64,000 bases of DNA, taken from assembly GCA_039707655.1 (NCBI GenBank), contig CM077671.1:366384720-366448719 (forward strand). The letters are read 5' to 3'. The notes below the pieces were generated by a model. That model saw only the letters and a program-made list of their open reading frames with translations. It was not told where the DNA came from and searched no databases. Each line of letters opens with the position of its first letter. Within the stretch, counting starts at the first letter, position 1. Positions 12,480 through 24,188 of the stretch are shown in pieces. The position numbers and the translations under genes were made by a program. The stretch is from Elymus sibiricus (taxonomy: Eukaryota > Streptophyta > Magnoliopsida > Poales > Poaceae).

Positions 12480-12640
12480 GGCTGAGGGGCGGTGGAAGTT
12501 TAGTCCCACCTCGCCAAGCCAAGCGCGCTCGCAGTTGTTTATAAGCCCTGCTGCGGTTTCCCTCTCGAGCTCCTCTCTATTGCAGGCAGTACATGCCTAA
12601 CACTCTCTCTGCCCTGTTGGTCCTACTTTCCCCTTGGGCC
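12480..12640 (+). promoter_or_regulatory. promoter-like region at inner side of CACTA hairpins
   Basis: GC-rich sequence with a TTATAAGC box near 12540, followed by a pyrimidine-rich leader (CCCTCTCGAGCTCCTCTC). It would direct transcription rightwards, towards the tandem array and against the transposase gene. I recognise this type of segment from Caspar-like CACTA ends. Activity is not shown. Confidence 0.35.
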
Positions 12641-12734
12641 TGTATCCTCGCCCATGTATAGCTGGGTTTCTAGTCGTATGCAGGCCGTGGTGGCCTATTA
12701 GGCGGGCATTTTTTTTCTTTTTTATGTTATTTTT

Positions 12735-13240
12735 TTGCAAAATTATATTTTGATCATAACTAGAGGTTTATAAAAGATTTTTAGTTGATTCTTTTTGCTA
12801 TTGAAGAATATTATATTTTTGTTTTAGTTGATCATAACAAAATATTATAATTGATTCTTTTTAGTTGATTCATTTTGCTATTAGAGTTTTATAAAAGCTT
12901 TTTAGTTTGCTATTAAAGTTTTTAACAAAAAATACTTGATGAAAATTCTTTTTGCTATTAAAGTTTTTAACAAAAATACTTTGATAATTTTAGTTGCATA
13001 AATTTTATATAATTTTAAGTTAATATTATTTTGATCATAACTAGAGGTTTATAAAAGCTTTTTAGTTGATTCTTTTTGCTATTGAAGAATATTATAGTTT
13101 TGTTTTAGTTGATCATAACAAAAAAAATGATTCTTTTTGCTATTAGAGTTTTATAAAAGCTTTTTAGTTGATTATTTTAATGATTTTTTTCAGCTAAATG
13201 ACCATGAAATTAAAAAGCACTACAAATGAAGAATATTATA
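12735..13240. repeat. AT-rich degenerate repeats
   Basis: Imperfect copies of phrases such as GATCATAACTAGAGGTTTAT and TTAGTTGATTCTTTTTGCTA recur. The GATCATAAC phrase starts at 12752 and again at 13033, a spacing of about 281 bases. No coding potential is visible. This lies inside the CACTA element on the 3' side of the transposase. Confidence 0.6.
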
Positions 13241-13310
13241 AAATACTTTTTGTTAACCTAATAATGTTATATTTTCTTTTCTGTTAAGTAATTAGTATTT
13301 TCTTTATTTC

Positions 13311-14862
13311 ATGCATTTAATGATTTATTTTGAGCTAAATGACCCTGAATTTGAAAAGCACTACAAATGAACTCTGAAAAGGTTGAAACTTGGCATGGTA
13401 TCATACTTTCACACACATAGCATGTGCTAAAAAGTTTAGAGGGTTACGGCAAAAACTGGATGCACTTTGTGTACAAACTGGACAATCTCTTTCGAAGTAT
13501 CAGGGTTTCGCACGAAAACTCATCTATTACAAAGGGATTTCAGTTTTTAACATATTTTAACTCCAAAAAATTTGTGCATTCAATATGGACCATTCAAAGC
13601 CACATCATCAATTTTCAACCCTTTTCCGACTTCATTTGCTAATTTGCATGCATTTAATGATTTATTTTGAGCTAAATGACCCTGAATTTTAAAAGCACTA
13701 CAAATGAACTCTGAAAAGGTTGAAACTTGGGATGGTATCATAATTTCACCCACATAGCATGTGCTAAAAAGTTTAGAGGGTTACGGGAAAAACTGGATGC
13801 ACTTCGTGTACAAACTAGACAATCTCTTTCGAAGTATCAGGGTTTCGGATGCAAACTCATCTATTACAAAGGGATTTCATTTTTTTAACATATTTTAACT
13901 CCAGACTTTCCGTGCGTCCAATATGCACCATTCAAAGCCACATCATCAATTTTCAACCCTTTTCCAACTTCATTTGCTATTTTGAATGCATTTAATGATT
14001 TATTTTGAGCTAAATGACCCTGAATTTGAAAAGCACTACAAATGAACTCTGAAAAGGTTGAAACTTGGCATGGTATCATAATTTCACCCACATAGCATGT
14101 GCTAAAAATTTTAGAGGGTTACGACAAAACCTGGATGCACTTCGTGTACAAACTGGACAATCTCTTTCGAAGTATCAGGATTTCGGACGAAAACTCATCT
14201 ATTAAAAAGGGATTTCATTTTTTAACATATTTAAACTCCAGAATTTTTGTGCGTTCAATATGCACCATTCAAAGCCACATCATCAATTTTCAACTCTTTT
14301 CCGACTTCATTTGCTATTTTGCATGCATTTAATGATTTATTTTGAGCTAAATGACCCTGAATTTTAAAAGCACTACAAATGAACTATGAAAAGGTTGAAA
14401 CTTGGCATGGAATCATAATTTCACCCACATAGCATGTGCGAAAAAGTTTAGAGGGTTACGGCAAAAACTGGATGCACTTCGTGTACAAACTGGACAATCT
14501 CTTTTGAAGTATCAGGGTTTCGGACGAAAACTCATTTATTACAAAGGGATTTCATTTTTTAACATATTTGAACTCCAGACTTTTTGTGCATTCAATATGC
14601 ACCATTCAAAGCCACATCATCAATTTTCAACCCTTTTCTGACTTCATTTGCTATTTTTCATGCATTTAATGATTCATTTTGAGCTAAATGACCCTGAATT
14701 TGAAAAGCACTACAAATGAACTCTGAAAAGGTTGAAACTTGGCATGGTATCATAATTTCACCCACATAGCATCTGCTAAAAAGTTTAGAGGGTTACGGTA
14801 AAAACTGGATGCACTTCGTGTACAAACTGGACAATCTCTTTCGAAGTATCAGGGTTTTGGAC
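13311..14862. repeat. 337-bp tandem array in CACTA element
   Basis: About 4.6 direct copies of a 337-338 bp unit. The landmark ATGCATTTAA recurs at 13311, 13648, 13986, 14323 and 14660, and the last copy breaks off near 14862 beside the transposase 3' end. Copies differ by only a few percent by eye. Short frames of 60-79 codons occur once per unit on either strand as a by-product of the repetition, and none has a recognised domain. Confidence 0.9.
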
Positions 14863-14917
14863 AGTTACTTGAACAATCGTACCATCTGATATGTTGTCTT
14901 CACTAGAGAGAAAGTAT

Positions 14918-17900
14918 TCACTTTTTCTTCGCGTGTGTCCCTTGCTTATTGCGCCGTAACCATGGATAATCTTCATCGTTTAACATGATGCTTGGGTCAG
15001 CCTTCACTTTGAAGGGGGGAATTTCATGAAACTTTTCATAAACTTCAGACATGTCTGTCTTGTCCTCCACTCCCACGATGTTTCTTTTCCCTGAAAGAAC
15101 TATGTGGCGCTTTGGCTCATCGTATGATGTATTCGCTTCCTTATCTTTTCTATTTCTCGGTTTGGTAGACATGTCCTTCACATAGAAAACCTGCGCCACA
15201 TCATTGGCTAGGACGAATGGTTCGTCTGTGTACCCAAGATTTTTGAGATCCACTGTTGTCATTCCGTACTGTGGGTCTACCTGTACCCCGCCTCCTGACA
15301 TATTGACCCATTTGCACCGAAACAAAGGGACCTTAAATTCATAGTCAAGTTCCCATATCTCCTCTATGTAACCATAATATGTGTCCTTTGCCCTATTGGT
15401 GATTGCTGCATCAAAGCGGACACCACTGTTTTGGTTGGTGCTCTTTTTATCTTGGGCGGTCATGTAAAATGTATTCACATTTATCTCGCACCCTTGGTAA
15501 GTCAATACAGTCGAAGATGATGTCCTGGCCAACAAGTACAGACCATCTCCAACAGTGTTGTTACACATGAGATGTATTTGCAACCAACTGCCGAAAGTCT
15601 CGATGTGTTCATGTGTAATCCAGTTGTCAGACTGCTCCGGGTGTTTGGAGCGTAGAATATTCTTCTGGTCATTGATATACGGGGCCACCAAGGTAGAATT
15701 CTGTAGAACTGTGTAGTGTGCTTGCGCCCAAGAATGCCCGTCCCTACATATTATTGAATCCGCTCCTAGCGTGCCTTTTCCACTCAGTCTCCCCTCATAC
15801 CGCGATTGAGGGACACCAATCGGCTTAAGGTTAGGAATATAGTCAACACAAAACCCAATGACCTCCTCTGTTTGATGGCCCGTGGAGATGCTTCCTTCTG
15901 GCCTAGCACGGTTACGAACATATTTCTTTAAGACTCCCATGAACCTCTCAAAGGGGAACATATTGTGTAGAAATACAGGACCCAGAATGGCAATCTCGTC
16001 GACTAGGTGAACTAGGACGTGCATCATAATATTGAAGAAGGATGGTGGGAACACCAACTCGAAACTGACAAGGCATTGGACCAAATCATTCTGTAACCTT
16101 GGTAGGATTTCTGGATCGATTACCTTCTGAGAAATTGCATTGAGGAATGCACATAGCTTCACAATGGCTAATCGAACATTTTCTGGTAGAAGCCCCGTCA
16201 ATGCAACCGGAAGCAGTTGCGTCATAATCACGTGGCAGTCATGAGACTTTAGGTTCTGGAATTTTTTCTCTGCCATGTTTATTATTCCCTTTATATTCGA
16301 CGAGAAGCCAGACGGGACCTTGATACTGAGAAGGCATTCAAAGAAGATTTCCTTCTCTGCTTTGGTAAGAGCGTAGCTGGCAGGACCTTGATACTGCTTT
16401 GGATGCATGCCGTCTTTTTCGTTCACACGTTGCTGGTCCTCCTGTGCCTCCGGTGTATCTTTTGTCTTCCCATACACAACCAAGAAGCCTAGCAGGTTCA
16501 CACAAACATTCTTCGTCACGTGCATCACGTCGATTGCAGAGCGGACCTCTAGGTCTTTCTAATAGGGTAGGTCCCAAAATATAGATTTCTTTTCTTCCAC
16601 ATGGGGGCGTGTCCGTCATCGTCATTCGAAACAGATTCACCACCAAGACCCTTTCCAAAGATTACTTGTAAATCCTTGACCATATCAAGTATATCATCAC
16701 CAGTACGTAGGACGGGCTTCTTTCGGTGATCTGCCTCACCTTTGAAATGCTTGCCTTTCTTTCTTAAGGCATGATTGGTCGGAAGAAATCGACGATGTCC
16801 CAGGTACACATTCTTCTTGCATTTGTCCAAATATATACTTTCAGTCTTATCTAAACAGTGCGTGCATGCGTGGTATACCTTGTTTGTCTGTCCTGAAAGG
16901 TTACTAAGAGCAGGCCAATCATTGATGGTTACAAACAGCAACGCTCGTAGGTCAAATTCCTCATGTTTGTGCTCATCCCACACACGTACACCTTTTTTAT
17001 TCCACAGCTATAAAAGTTCGTCAACTAATGGCCTTAGGTACACATCAATGTCGTTGCCGGGTTGCTTAGGGCCTTGGATGAGCACTGGCATCATAATGAA
17101 CTTCCGCTTCATGCACAACCAAGGAGGAAGGTTATAGATACATAGAGTCACAGGCCAGGTGCTATGATTGCTTCTCTGCTCCCCAAAAGGATTAATGTCA
17201 TCTGAACTTAAACCAAACCATAAGTTCCTTGCATCACCTGCAAAGTCCCGCCACTTTCTCTTGATTTTTCTCCACTTCGACCCGTCAGCGGGTACTCTCA
17301 ACTTCCCGTCTTTCTTACGGTCTTCTGCGTGCCATCGCAACAACTTGGCATGCTTTCTGTTTCTGAACAGACGTTTCAACCATGGTATTATAGGAGCATA
17401 CCACATCACCTTGGCAGGAACCCTCTTCCTGGGGCGCTCGCCCTCAACATCACCAGGGTCATCTCGTCTGATCTTATACCGCAATGCACCGCATATCGGG
17501 CATGCGTTCAGATTCTCGTACTCACCGCGGTAGAGGATGCAGTCATTAGGGCATGCATGTATCTTATGCACCTCTAATACTAGAGGACAGAGAACCTTCT
17601 TTGCTTCGTACGTACTATCAGGCAATTCGTTATCCTTTGGAAGCTTATTCTTCATTATTTTCAGTAACTTTTCAAATCCCTTGTCAGATAAACCATTCTC
17701 TGCCTTCCATTGCAGCAATTCCAGTGTAGTACCGAGCGTTGTGTTGCCATCTTTGCAATTTGGATACAACCCTTTTTTTATCCTCTAACATGCGATCTAA
17801 CTTCAACTTCTCCCTTTCACTTTCGCATTCTCTCTGTGCATCAACAATGACCCGGCGAAGATCATCATCGGGCACATCTGGTGCCTCCTGATCTTCAGCG

Positions 17901-18214
17901 TCCCCCGTTGCAGTATCACCGTATTCAGGGAACATAGGATAGTTGTCATCATCCTCTTCTTCTTCATTGTCTTCCATCATAACCCCTCTTTCTCCGTGCT
18001 TGGTCCAAACATTATAGTGTGGCATGAAACCCTTCTCAAGCCGGTGCAAGTGAAGGGTTTTCGGGTAAGAGTAATACTTTGTATTCCCACAGACAGTACA
18101 TGGACAATACATAAAACCATTCTGCTTGTTTTCCTCAGCCACTTCGAGAAAATTATGCAGGCCCTCAATGTAGTCGGCGGTGCGTCGGTCACCGTACATC
18201 CATTGCCGGTTCAT
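14918..18214 (-). pseudogene. CACTA transposase, TNP2 type, broken
   Basis: Minus strand. The N-terminal piece (18214 to about 17772) starts MNRQWMYGDRR and has the Cys-rich transposase-associated domain (CPCTVCGN). An A-run near 17772 shifts the frame. The piece ending at 17008 carries the TNP2 transposase core with the CPICGALRY zinc motif. An in-frame TAG (17008-17010) separates it from the continuation (16983-16549, CTHCLDKTES). A further frameshift and a TAG lie at about 16550-16565. The last piece (16528-14918, about 536 codons) holds DUF4218-like and DUF4216-like domains. An intact enzyme of this family would cut and paste CACTA elements by binding the terminal and subterminal repeats. 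With at least two frameshifts and two stops this copy cannot encode one. Introns could explain single breaks, but the stops sit inside conserved blocks. Confidence 0.85.
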
Positions 18215-18443
18215 CTGCGTGCATTATATAATTAAGTGTATCAAAAACCATTGCAGAACATCATGAATAGAGAAGTGACCAAATTAATACAAGTTCATCA
18301 TCGCATTAAAACTAAAGTACAGTAGTGATCAAATGTTATTACTGAAAAAATAAATACATAAAGTTCATACATATAGTTCTCATAGAACAACATACAGCTC
18401 TCTAGAGCATCTAATTAAAACATACATTGAAACTAACATACAA

Positions 18444-18749
18444 CTATGTAAAACATTTAAATGCAACAGCAAATGCGATCAAAATCGCAACTAAGGTAAC
18501 AATTGATCCAACATCATAATGATACCAAGCCTCATTATCAATGGCATATTTTCTAATATTTCTAATCTTCAAGCGCATTGCATCCATCTGGATCTTGTGT
18601 ACATCGACGACATCGGCAACATGCAACTCCAATTTCATCTTCTCTTCTTCAATTCTTTTCAATTTTTCTTTCAAATAATTGTTTTCTTTTTCAACTAAAT
18701 TTAACCTCTCGACAATAGGGTCGGTTGGAATTTCCGGTTCACATACCTC
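18444..18749 (-). CDS. CACTA-associated coiled-coil/membrane protein, 3' exon
   Basis: An open frame of 101 codons plus stop, starting just after a good acceptor site (TCTAG at 18750-18754). The product begins EVCEPEIPTDPIVERL. It continues with a charged heptad-like segment (NNYLKEKLKRIEEEKMKLEL) and ends in a hydrophobic helix (SIVTLVAILIAFAVAFKCFT), which looks like a C-terminal membrane anchor. It lies upstream of the TNP2 gene on the same strand, inside the CACTA element. The 5' exon is uncertain: a candidate starts MVLVDAPVGSC near 18893, but the splice phase did not join cleanly by hand. I do not know a function. It may be an accessory product of these CACTA elements. Confidence 0.45.
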   Translation of the reverse strand, partial: EVCEPEIPTDPIVERLNLVEKENNYLKEKLKRIEEEKMKLELHVADVVDVHKIQMDAMRLKIRNIRKYAIDNEAWYHYDVGSIVTLVAILIAFAVAFKCFT

Positions 18750-19283
18750 CTAGATAAAGACATCTATGTCAAGTTGGTCGGCATAATTGTCATAAACATT
18801 GAATGAAACAAATAGTAATAAAAGATAATATACCACATACGAATCATAGACCGGACAAGAGCCAACGGGGGCGTCTACCAAAACCATGGCACTATATAAT
18901 AACAAACAATAATACAAGTAAGAAGTTAATTTGAGCTCAAATTGTGCATCTAAATCAAATAAACTCACACATACACTCCTCCACTAAAATCCACAAACCA
19001 CACTACTTCTAGAGCATTCGAAATGAGCTAAACTAGCAGTGAGAGATGAAAGGATGAAGTTGCTAACCTTTTAGAACGCTTGTGTAGTTGGTGCACCGCC
19101 AAACCTAGACAAATATTGGGGAAAATGTAGCTTGGAGGTCGAGCTTGGAGAGGAGAAAGCTTAAGTGTGGCTCGGGCATTTCATCAAACACCTCATGTGC
19201 ATAGGAGGTCAGAACAGAGTAGCACACACCTCCCACCCTTCCACGGCCAAAAAACAGAGGAGATGGGGGGCGTGGATATATAT

Positions 19284-19573
19284 AGGCAAAACATTAGTCC
19301 CGGTTTGTATCTAAAACCGGGACTAAAGGCCTACCCTTTAGTCCCGGTTCCAGACACAAACCAGGACTAAAGGACAGCAACCCCTTTAGTCCCGGTTGGT
19401 GGCTGGAACCGGGACTAAAGGTCCCAGTTGAACCGGGACTGATGCCCGCCGAGGCCCAGCCGACGTCCTAGCCGCTCGAACCGGGACAGATGCTCCCATT
19501 AGTCCCGGTTCGTTACACGACCGGGACTAATGCTCTGATCTGGCCAGGACCAAAGCGTTGTTTTCTACTAGTG
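19284..19573 (-). repeat. CACTA 5' terminus and subterminal repeats
   Basis: About ten copies of CCGGGACTAA or its complement, in alternating orientation, end in the terminus CACTAGTAGAAAAC (minus strand, from 19573). The array sits upstream of a TATATATAGG-like stretch near 19275. The next plus-strand bases (GTG, 19574-19576) would be the 3-bp target duplication, but the other end is not in view to confirm it. Confidence 0.8.
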
Positions 19574-20897
19574 GTGGCAACAATACAAAGGTGTGTCTTC
19601 TTGTGACGTCCCCGCCTTGATTGTACGCTAATCATACACGCAAATATGCACGATCAAGATCAGAGACTCACTGGAAGATATCACAACACAACTCTAGACA
19701 CAAATTAAAGTCATGCAAGCTTTATATTACAAGCCAGGGTCTCGAGGGCTCGAATACATAAGCTCAAGTACAAACGAGTCAGCGGAAGCAACAATATCTA
19801 AGTACAGACATAACTAAACAAGTTTGCCTTAAGAATGCTAGCACAAACATCAACATCGGATCGAAAAGGCAAGGCCTCCTGCCTGGGAGCCTCCTAACTA
19901 CTCAGCGGCCTCCACGTAGTAGTACGCTCCGTACTGATAGTAGTAGTCGTCGTCGGGATCAGCTGGCTCCTGGGTTCCGTCATCTGATCGTAGCAACCGT
20001 ATCAAGGGGAAAAGGGGAGCAAAGCAGCGATGAGTACTCATCCAAAGTACTCGCAAGACTTACGTCAAGTATATACTAAGTATGCACCTGTATCAAAGGA
20101 ATGTGGCTATATCTTTGGACTGAACTGCAGAAATGCCAGAAGAGAAGGGAAGGCCTAGTCCTATCGAAGACTAGCATCTTTAGTGTCTTGCAGCATTAGA
20201 AGAGTGCGGATTAACATATTAAACGTATGTTGTAGTAATGCCCAGAGATCCTTCCTCGACTCCCTGCGAGAAAGCAATCCCGGAGCCATCATTTCCATTT
20301 CAATGTCACAGTATCCGGTTCTAGTTGTATAGATTACAACTCTGAGCGTCCGTTACCGTGGACACGGCTATTTGAATAGATACACTTCCCTGCAGGGGTG
20401 CACAAACTTACCCAACACACTCGATTAACTCCGGCCGGACACACTTTCCAGGTCATGCTTGGCCTAGGCTGATCAACACACCGAAGTCCTACCTAGGCTC
20501 AACAGAGAGGTCAACACGCCGGTCTAAATCCTAAGTGCTCAGGAGTCATGGGCCCATCACCCTAACCACTCCTGCACGTTACGGGAATGGCTGGTGTCAG
20601 TCCTGGCACCTCTTTAAACAAAGCAGGTGCTTACGCGGGCCACCCGGGCGTGTGAGGCTCACTGCAACATCCGAAGAGCTTTCGGGTGAATGTACGACGC
20701 AGAGTGCCCATACTGATTCCCGCGTGGAGGTCAGTGCGAAAAAGGCCAGAGGCTTACTCAGATCACATGTCCAAACCCGTTAGTGTCTTGGTAGCGCGCG
20801 GTGACGATCAAAGATCCACGATCTGTGGTCCCGTCGCCCCGTCTCCCAGACTTACGACAAGGGCTAAGAATGCCCGGCCGTGCCGCGTAGTTATCTC

Positions 20898-21013
20898 GCG
20901 GGCACCTTTCTGGTCAACCCGACTACACATCACTCGCGGGTACCCTTCGGGGCCTACCCGTCTTTCACATTTCCCTCGCGGGCACCCCTCGGGACCGACC
21001 CGTCTTTCACATG
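20898..21013. repeat. short tandem repeat in solo LTR
   Basis: Three imperfect copies of a unit of roughly 45 bases built on CTCGCGGGYACC...CCGACCCGTCTTTCACAT. It is non-coding and lies within the solo LTR. Confidence 0.6.
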
Positions 21014-21992
21014 GTTCTGAGGTAAAGTCAAAGTAACCATGTGTCCATAACATCAAGGGGGAATCTGAGGAATCACCCTCGATGGATTCCACTCGATGTA
21101 ACCGTCAAGGTGACCTGGGAGGAATCACACTTGAGGTGTTGCACGACAGAGTCATTATCGGGAGTGGGGGAAGGAGGAATCACCCTCGATATCCACGGCC
21201 GAGTAGCTACACTATAGAGTTATCATTAGGAGTGCGTTACGAGGTATCACCCTTGGCACTCGATAGTAGCTCTGCAGAGTCGTACAACTAAGGGGGGTGA
21301 GGTGATGTGTCGGGCCCAGGACGTCGATCACGCTAATCGAATCATCGATGATGAAGCAGGGGCAACAGGGACAATGTGAGGGGTCATTGGTGGATCACTA
21401 ACCAACCTATACTAAGCATATATGAAAGACAGGTAAAGTATAACAGCAGGTTACAAAAGCAGGCTATGCATTAAAATAGGAGCTATCAACAAATGTAGCA
21501 AAATCTAATGCAAGCATGAGAGAGAAGGAATGGACGATATAGGAATGATCAAGGGGTTTTGCTTGCACGGATACTCTGCGACAAGTGGCTGGACGTGAGA
21601 GGCGTAGTCGTACACGGCAGCAGCATCAGTCTCGGTGTCTACCGGAGAGAAGAGGGGGAAGAAACAATAAATATAAAGCAAACATATGCATCACGATGCA
21701 TGTCATGGCAATATGCAGTGCTAGGGGTGACCTAACGCAGTGCTACATGTTGCAGATGGAGCGGAAAAATATCTGTGGATATTCCCGGGTCTTAGGCAAT
21801 TATTGGATAGATGAATCGGAGGGGAAAGTTCCATGTTCATCATGCTAGGGGCATGTGACACATGAACGTATAGCATATTTGGATTCGTTATATTTTTTTG
21901 AGCAACTTTCATATGTAAATTATTTTCATCTCACTTATAGATTATTTTATATGATTTTTCAAAGTTTTATTAATATTCTGGAATTGTTTTAT

Positions 21993-22535
21993 GGGATAAA
22001 TGGTTTTATGCCACTAGTTGGGTCACACTCGGCTGGTTTACCCCTAATTTCCGAAAACACGCATTCCTGCCCAAACCACTTTGCTCGTCTTATGTTTTTG
22101 CCCTTTGACCGTTTGGCCGTCATTTTGAAAACTTCATAAAAAATTCATACTATCTCAGAAAAATGCAAATAATATATCAAAATGTTCAGAAAAAACTCAC
22201 CTATATGTTCATGTCATTTTCATTCATGACAAAAGTGTTGGAAAGTCCCCATCACCTATATGAGCTAAAACTAAGATGGGGACTTTCCAACATTTTTCTC
22301 ATGAATACAAATGTCTAGCACATATTGGCGATGTTTTTTTGAACATTCAGGTATCTTATTTGAAATTGTCCAAGTTAGTATGAATTTTTTATGAAGTTTT
22401 CAAAATGACGGTCAAACGGTCAAAGGGCAAAAGCATAAGACGGGCAAAGTGGTTTGGGGATGAACGCGTGTTTTCGAAAACTAGGGGTAAACCAGCCGAG
22501 TGTGACCCAACTAGGGACATAAAACCAATTATCCC
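21993..22535. mobile_element. foldback MITE (Mutator-like?) inside solo LTR
   Basis: A 543-bp segment whose two halves are reverse complements over most of their length. The outer ends read GGGATAAATGGTTTTATG and its complement CATAAAACCAATTATCCC, and the centre has the pair GTTGGAAAGTCCCCATC / GATGGGGACTTTCCAAC. Flanking 9-mers (TTGTTTTAT and AAGTTTTAA) are similar but not identical, which would suit a decayed 9-bp Mutator-type duplication. There is no coding capacity. It could form a long hairpin RNA if transcribed. Confidence 0.7.
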
Positions 22536-23948
22536 AAGTTTTAATTAGTTAATTCAAAAAACATTAGGCAGAAGAGGGTTGGGTGCACCCGGTGCAGTGC
22601 ACCCAGAGGTGCACCAGTGGCCGACAGGTGGGGCCAGTCAACTGCTGACACAATAGTTGACTGGTCAACCTTTGACTGGTCAACGGGTCCAGTGGGACCC
22701 GCGTGTCAGTGACACGGAGGGGTATTTTAATTAACCCCGGTTTTATTTAGAATAACATATTGGCCTCGGGCCCATCTGTCAGTGACACGTGGGGTAGTTA
22801 GTGTTGGAAATATGCCCTAGAGGCAATAATAAATTGGTTATTATTATATTTCCTTGTTCATGATAATCGTTTATTATCCATGCTATAATTGTATTGATTG
22901 GAAACTCAAATACATGTGTGGGTACATAGACAACACTGTGTCCCTAGTAAGCCTCTAGTTGACTAGCTCGTTGATCAAAGATGGTTAAGGTTTCCTAGCC
23001 ATTGACATGAGATGTCATTTGATAACGGGATCACATCATTAGGAGAATGATGTGATGGACAAGACCCAAACTACGAACGTAGCATAATGATCGTGTCAGT
23101 TTATTGCTATTGTTTTCTGCATGTCAAGTATCTGTTCCTATGACCATGAGATCATGCAACTCCCTGACATCGGAGGAGTACCTTGTGTGTATCAAACGTC
23201 GCAACGTAACTGGGTGACTATAAAGGTGCTCTACAGGTATCTCCGAGGGTGTCTGTTGGGTTGGCATGGATCAAGACTGGGATTTGTTACTCCGTATGAC
23301 GGAGAGGTATCTCAGGGCCCACTCGGTAATACAACATCACAATGAGCCTTGCAAGCAATGTGACTAAAGTGTTAGCCATGAGATCTTGTATTACGGAACG
23401 AGTAAAGAGACTTGCCGGTAACGAGATTGAACTAGGTATAGAGATACCGACGATCGAATCTCGGGCAAGTAACATACCAAAGAACAAAGGGAACAGCATA
23501 CGGGATTAACTGAATCCTTGACATAGAGGTTCGACCGATAAAGATCTTCGTAGAATATGTAGGAGCCAATATGGGCATCCAGGTCCTGCTATTGGTTATT
23601 GATCGTAGAGGTGTCTCGGTCATGTCTACATAGTTCTCGAACCCGCAGGGTCTACACACTTAACGTTTGGTGACGATTAGTATAGTTGAGTTATTGTGTT
23701 GGTGACCGAAGGTTGTTCGGAGTCCCAGATAAGATCCAGGACATGACGAGGGTCTCCCGAAGAGTCCGGAGGTAAAGATTAATAAATGTGATAATAGTGT
23801 TTTGATCTCCGGAAAGGTTCCGGAATTCACCGGAAGGGGTTCCGGGTGTTTACCGAAGTGTTCGGGTGCAGCAACACTTTATATGAGCCAAAGGGGTAAA
23901 GCCCATGAGGTATTGGAAAGTGCAAAAGGAATTTTTGCTACTGCCTTA

Positions 23949-24072
23949 AGCGGTACTACCACTGGTAAAGGCAGTACTACCGCCCAAGCGGTACTACCGC
24001 TTGTGTGAAGCGGTACTACCGCTCAAGCGGTACTACCGCTCGTGAGTGGTACTACCGCTTGTGCGCGGTACT
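23949..24072 (+). promoter_or_regulatory. palindromic box array in Angela U3
   Basis: Six or seven copies of a box close to AGCGGTACTACCGCT, itself nearly palindromic, end about 100 bases upstream of the TATA box. The same array is present in the 3' LTR (about 31064-31187) with a few substitutions. Position and symmetry suggest a transcription-factor array or enhancer. The factor is unknown to me. Confidence 0.5.
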
Positions 24073-24179
24073 GCAGGGATCCGAGTTGGACTCTTTCCCT
24101 GCGGGCCAAACCGACCTTGTGCGGGCAAAACCGACCTGGAGGAGGCTTTTACTCCAAGTTTAGACCCCAAGGCTCAACA

Positions 24180-24188
24180 TATAAATAG
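24180..24188 (+). promoter_or_regulatory. TATA box of Angela 5' LTR
   Basis: TATAAATAG, 78 bases downstream of the last well-formed palindromic box and followed by a G-rich leader. The 3' LTR keeps the same site (about 31295-31303). Confidence 0.8.

Larger units (their letters stand above)
12389..19573 (-). mobile_element. CACTA (En/Spm, Caspar-like) transposon, right-hand part
   Basis: The right end is a CACTA terminus: the minus strand starts CACTAGTAGAAAAC at 19573, followed by a hairpin-rich subterminal zone (19284-19573) and a TATA-like stretch (about 19273-19284). Reading leftwards come a coiled-coil exon (18444-18749), a broken TNP2-type transposase (14918-18214), a 337-bp tandem array (13311-14862), AT-rich repeats, a second promoter-like region and the other hairpin block, which the LARD element interrupts. 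The left CACTA terminus is not visible in the window, so the full extent is unknown. The element appears dead because the transposase has stops and frameshifts. Confidence 0.8.

Noticed and set aside
13424..14641. A series of similar 68-79 codon frames
   Set aside because: They are the same stretch of the 337-bp tandem unit read repeatedly; no start context, domain or codon bias supports translation.
23121..23659. Paired small frames repeated at 30236-30774
   Set aside because: They are duplicates because they lie in the two Angela LTRs; no evidence of coding.
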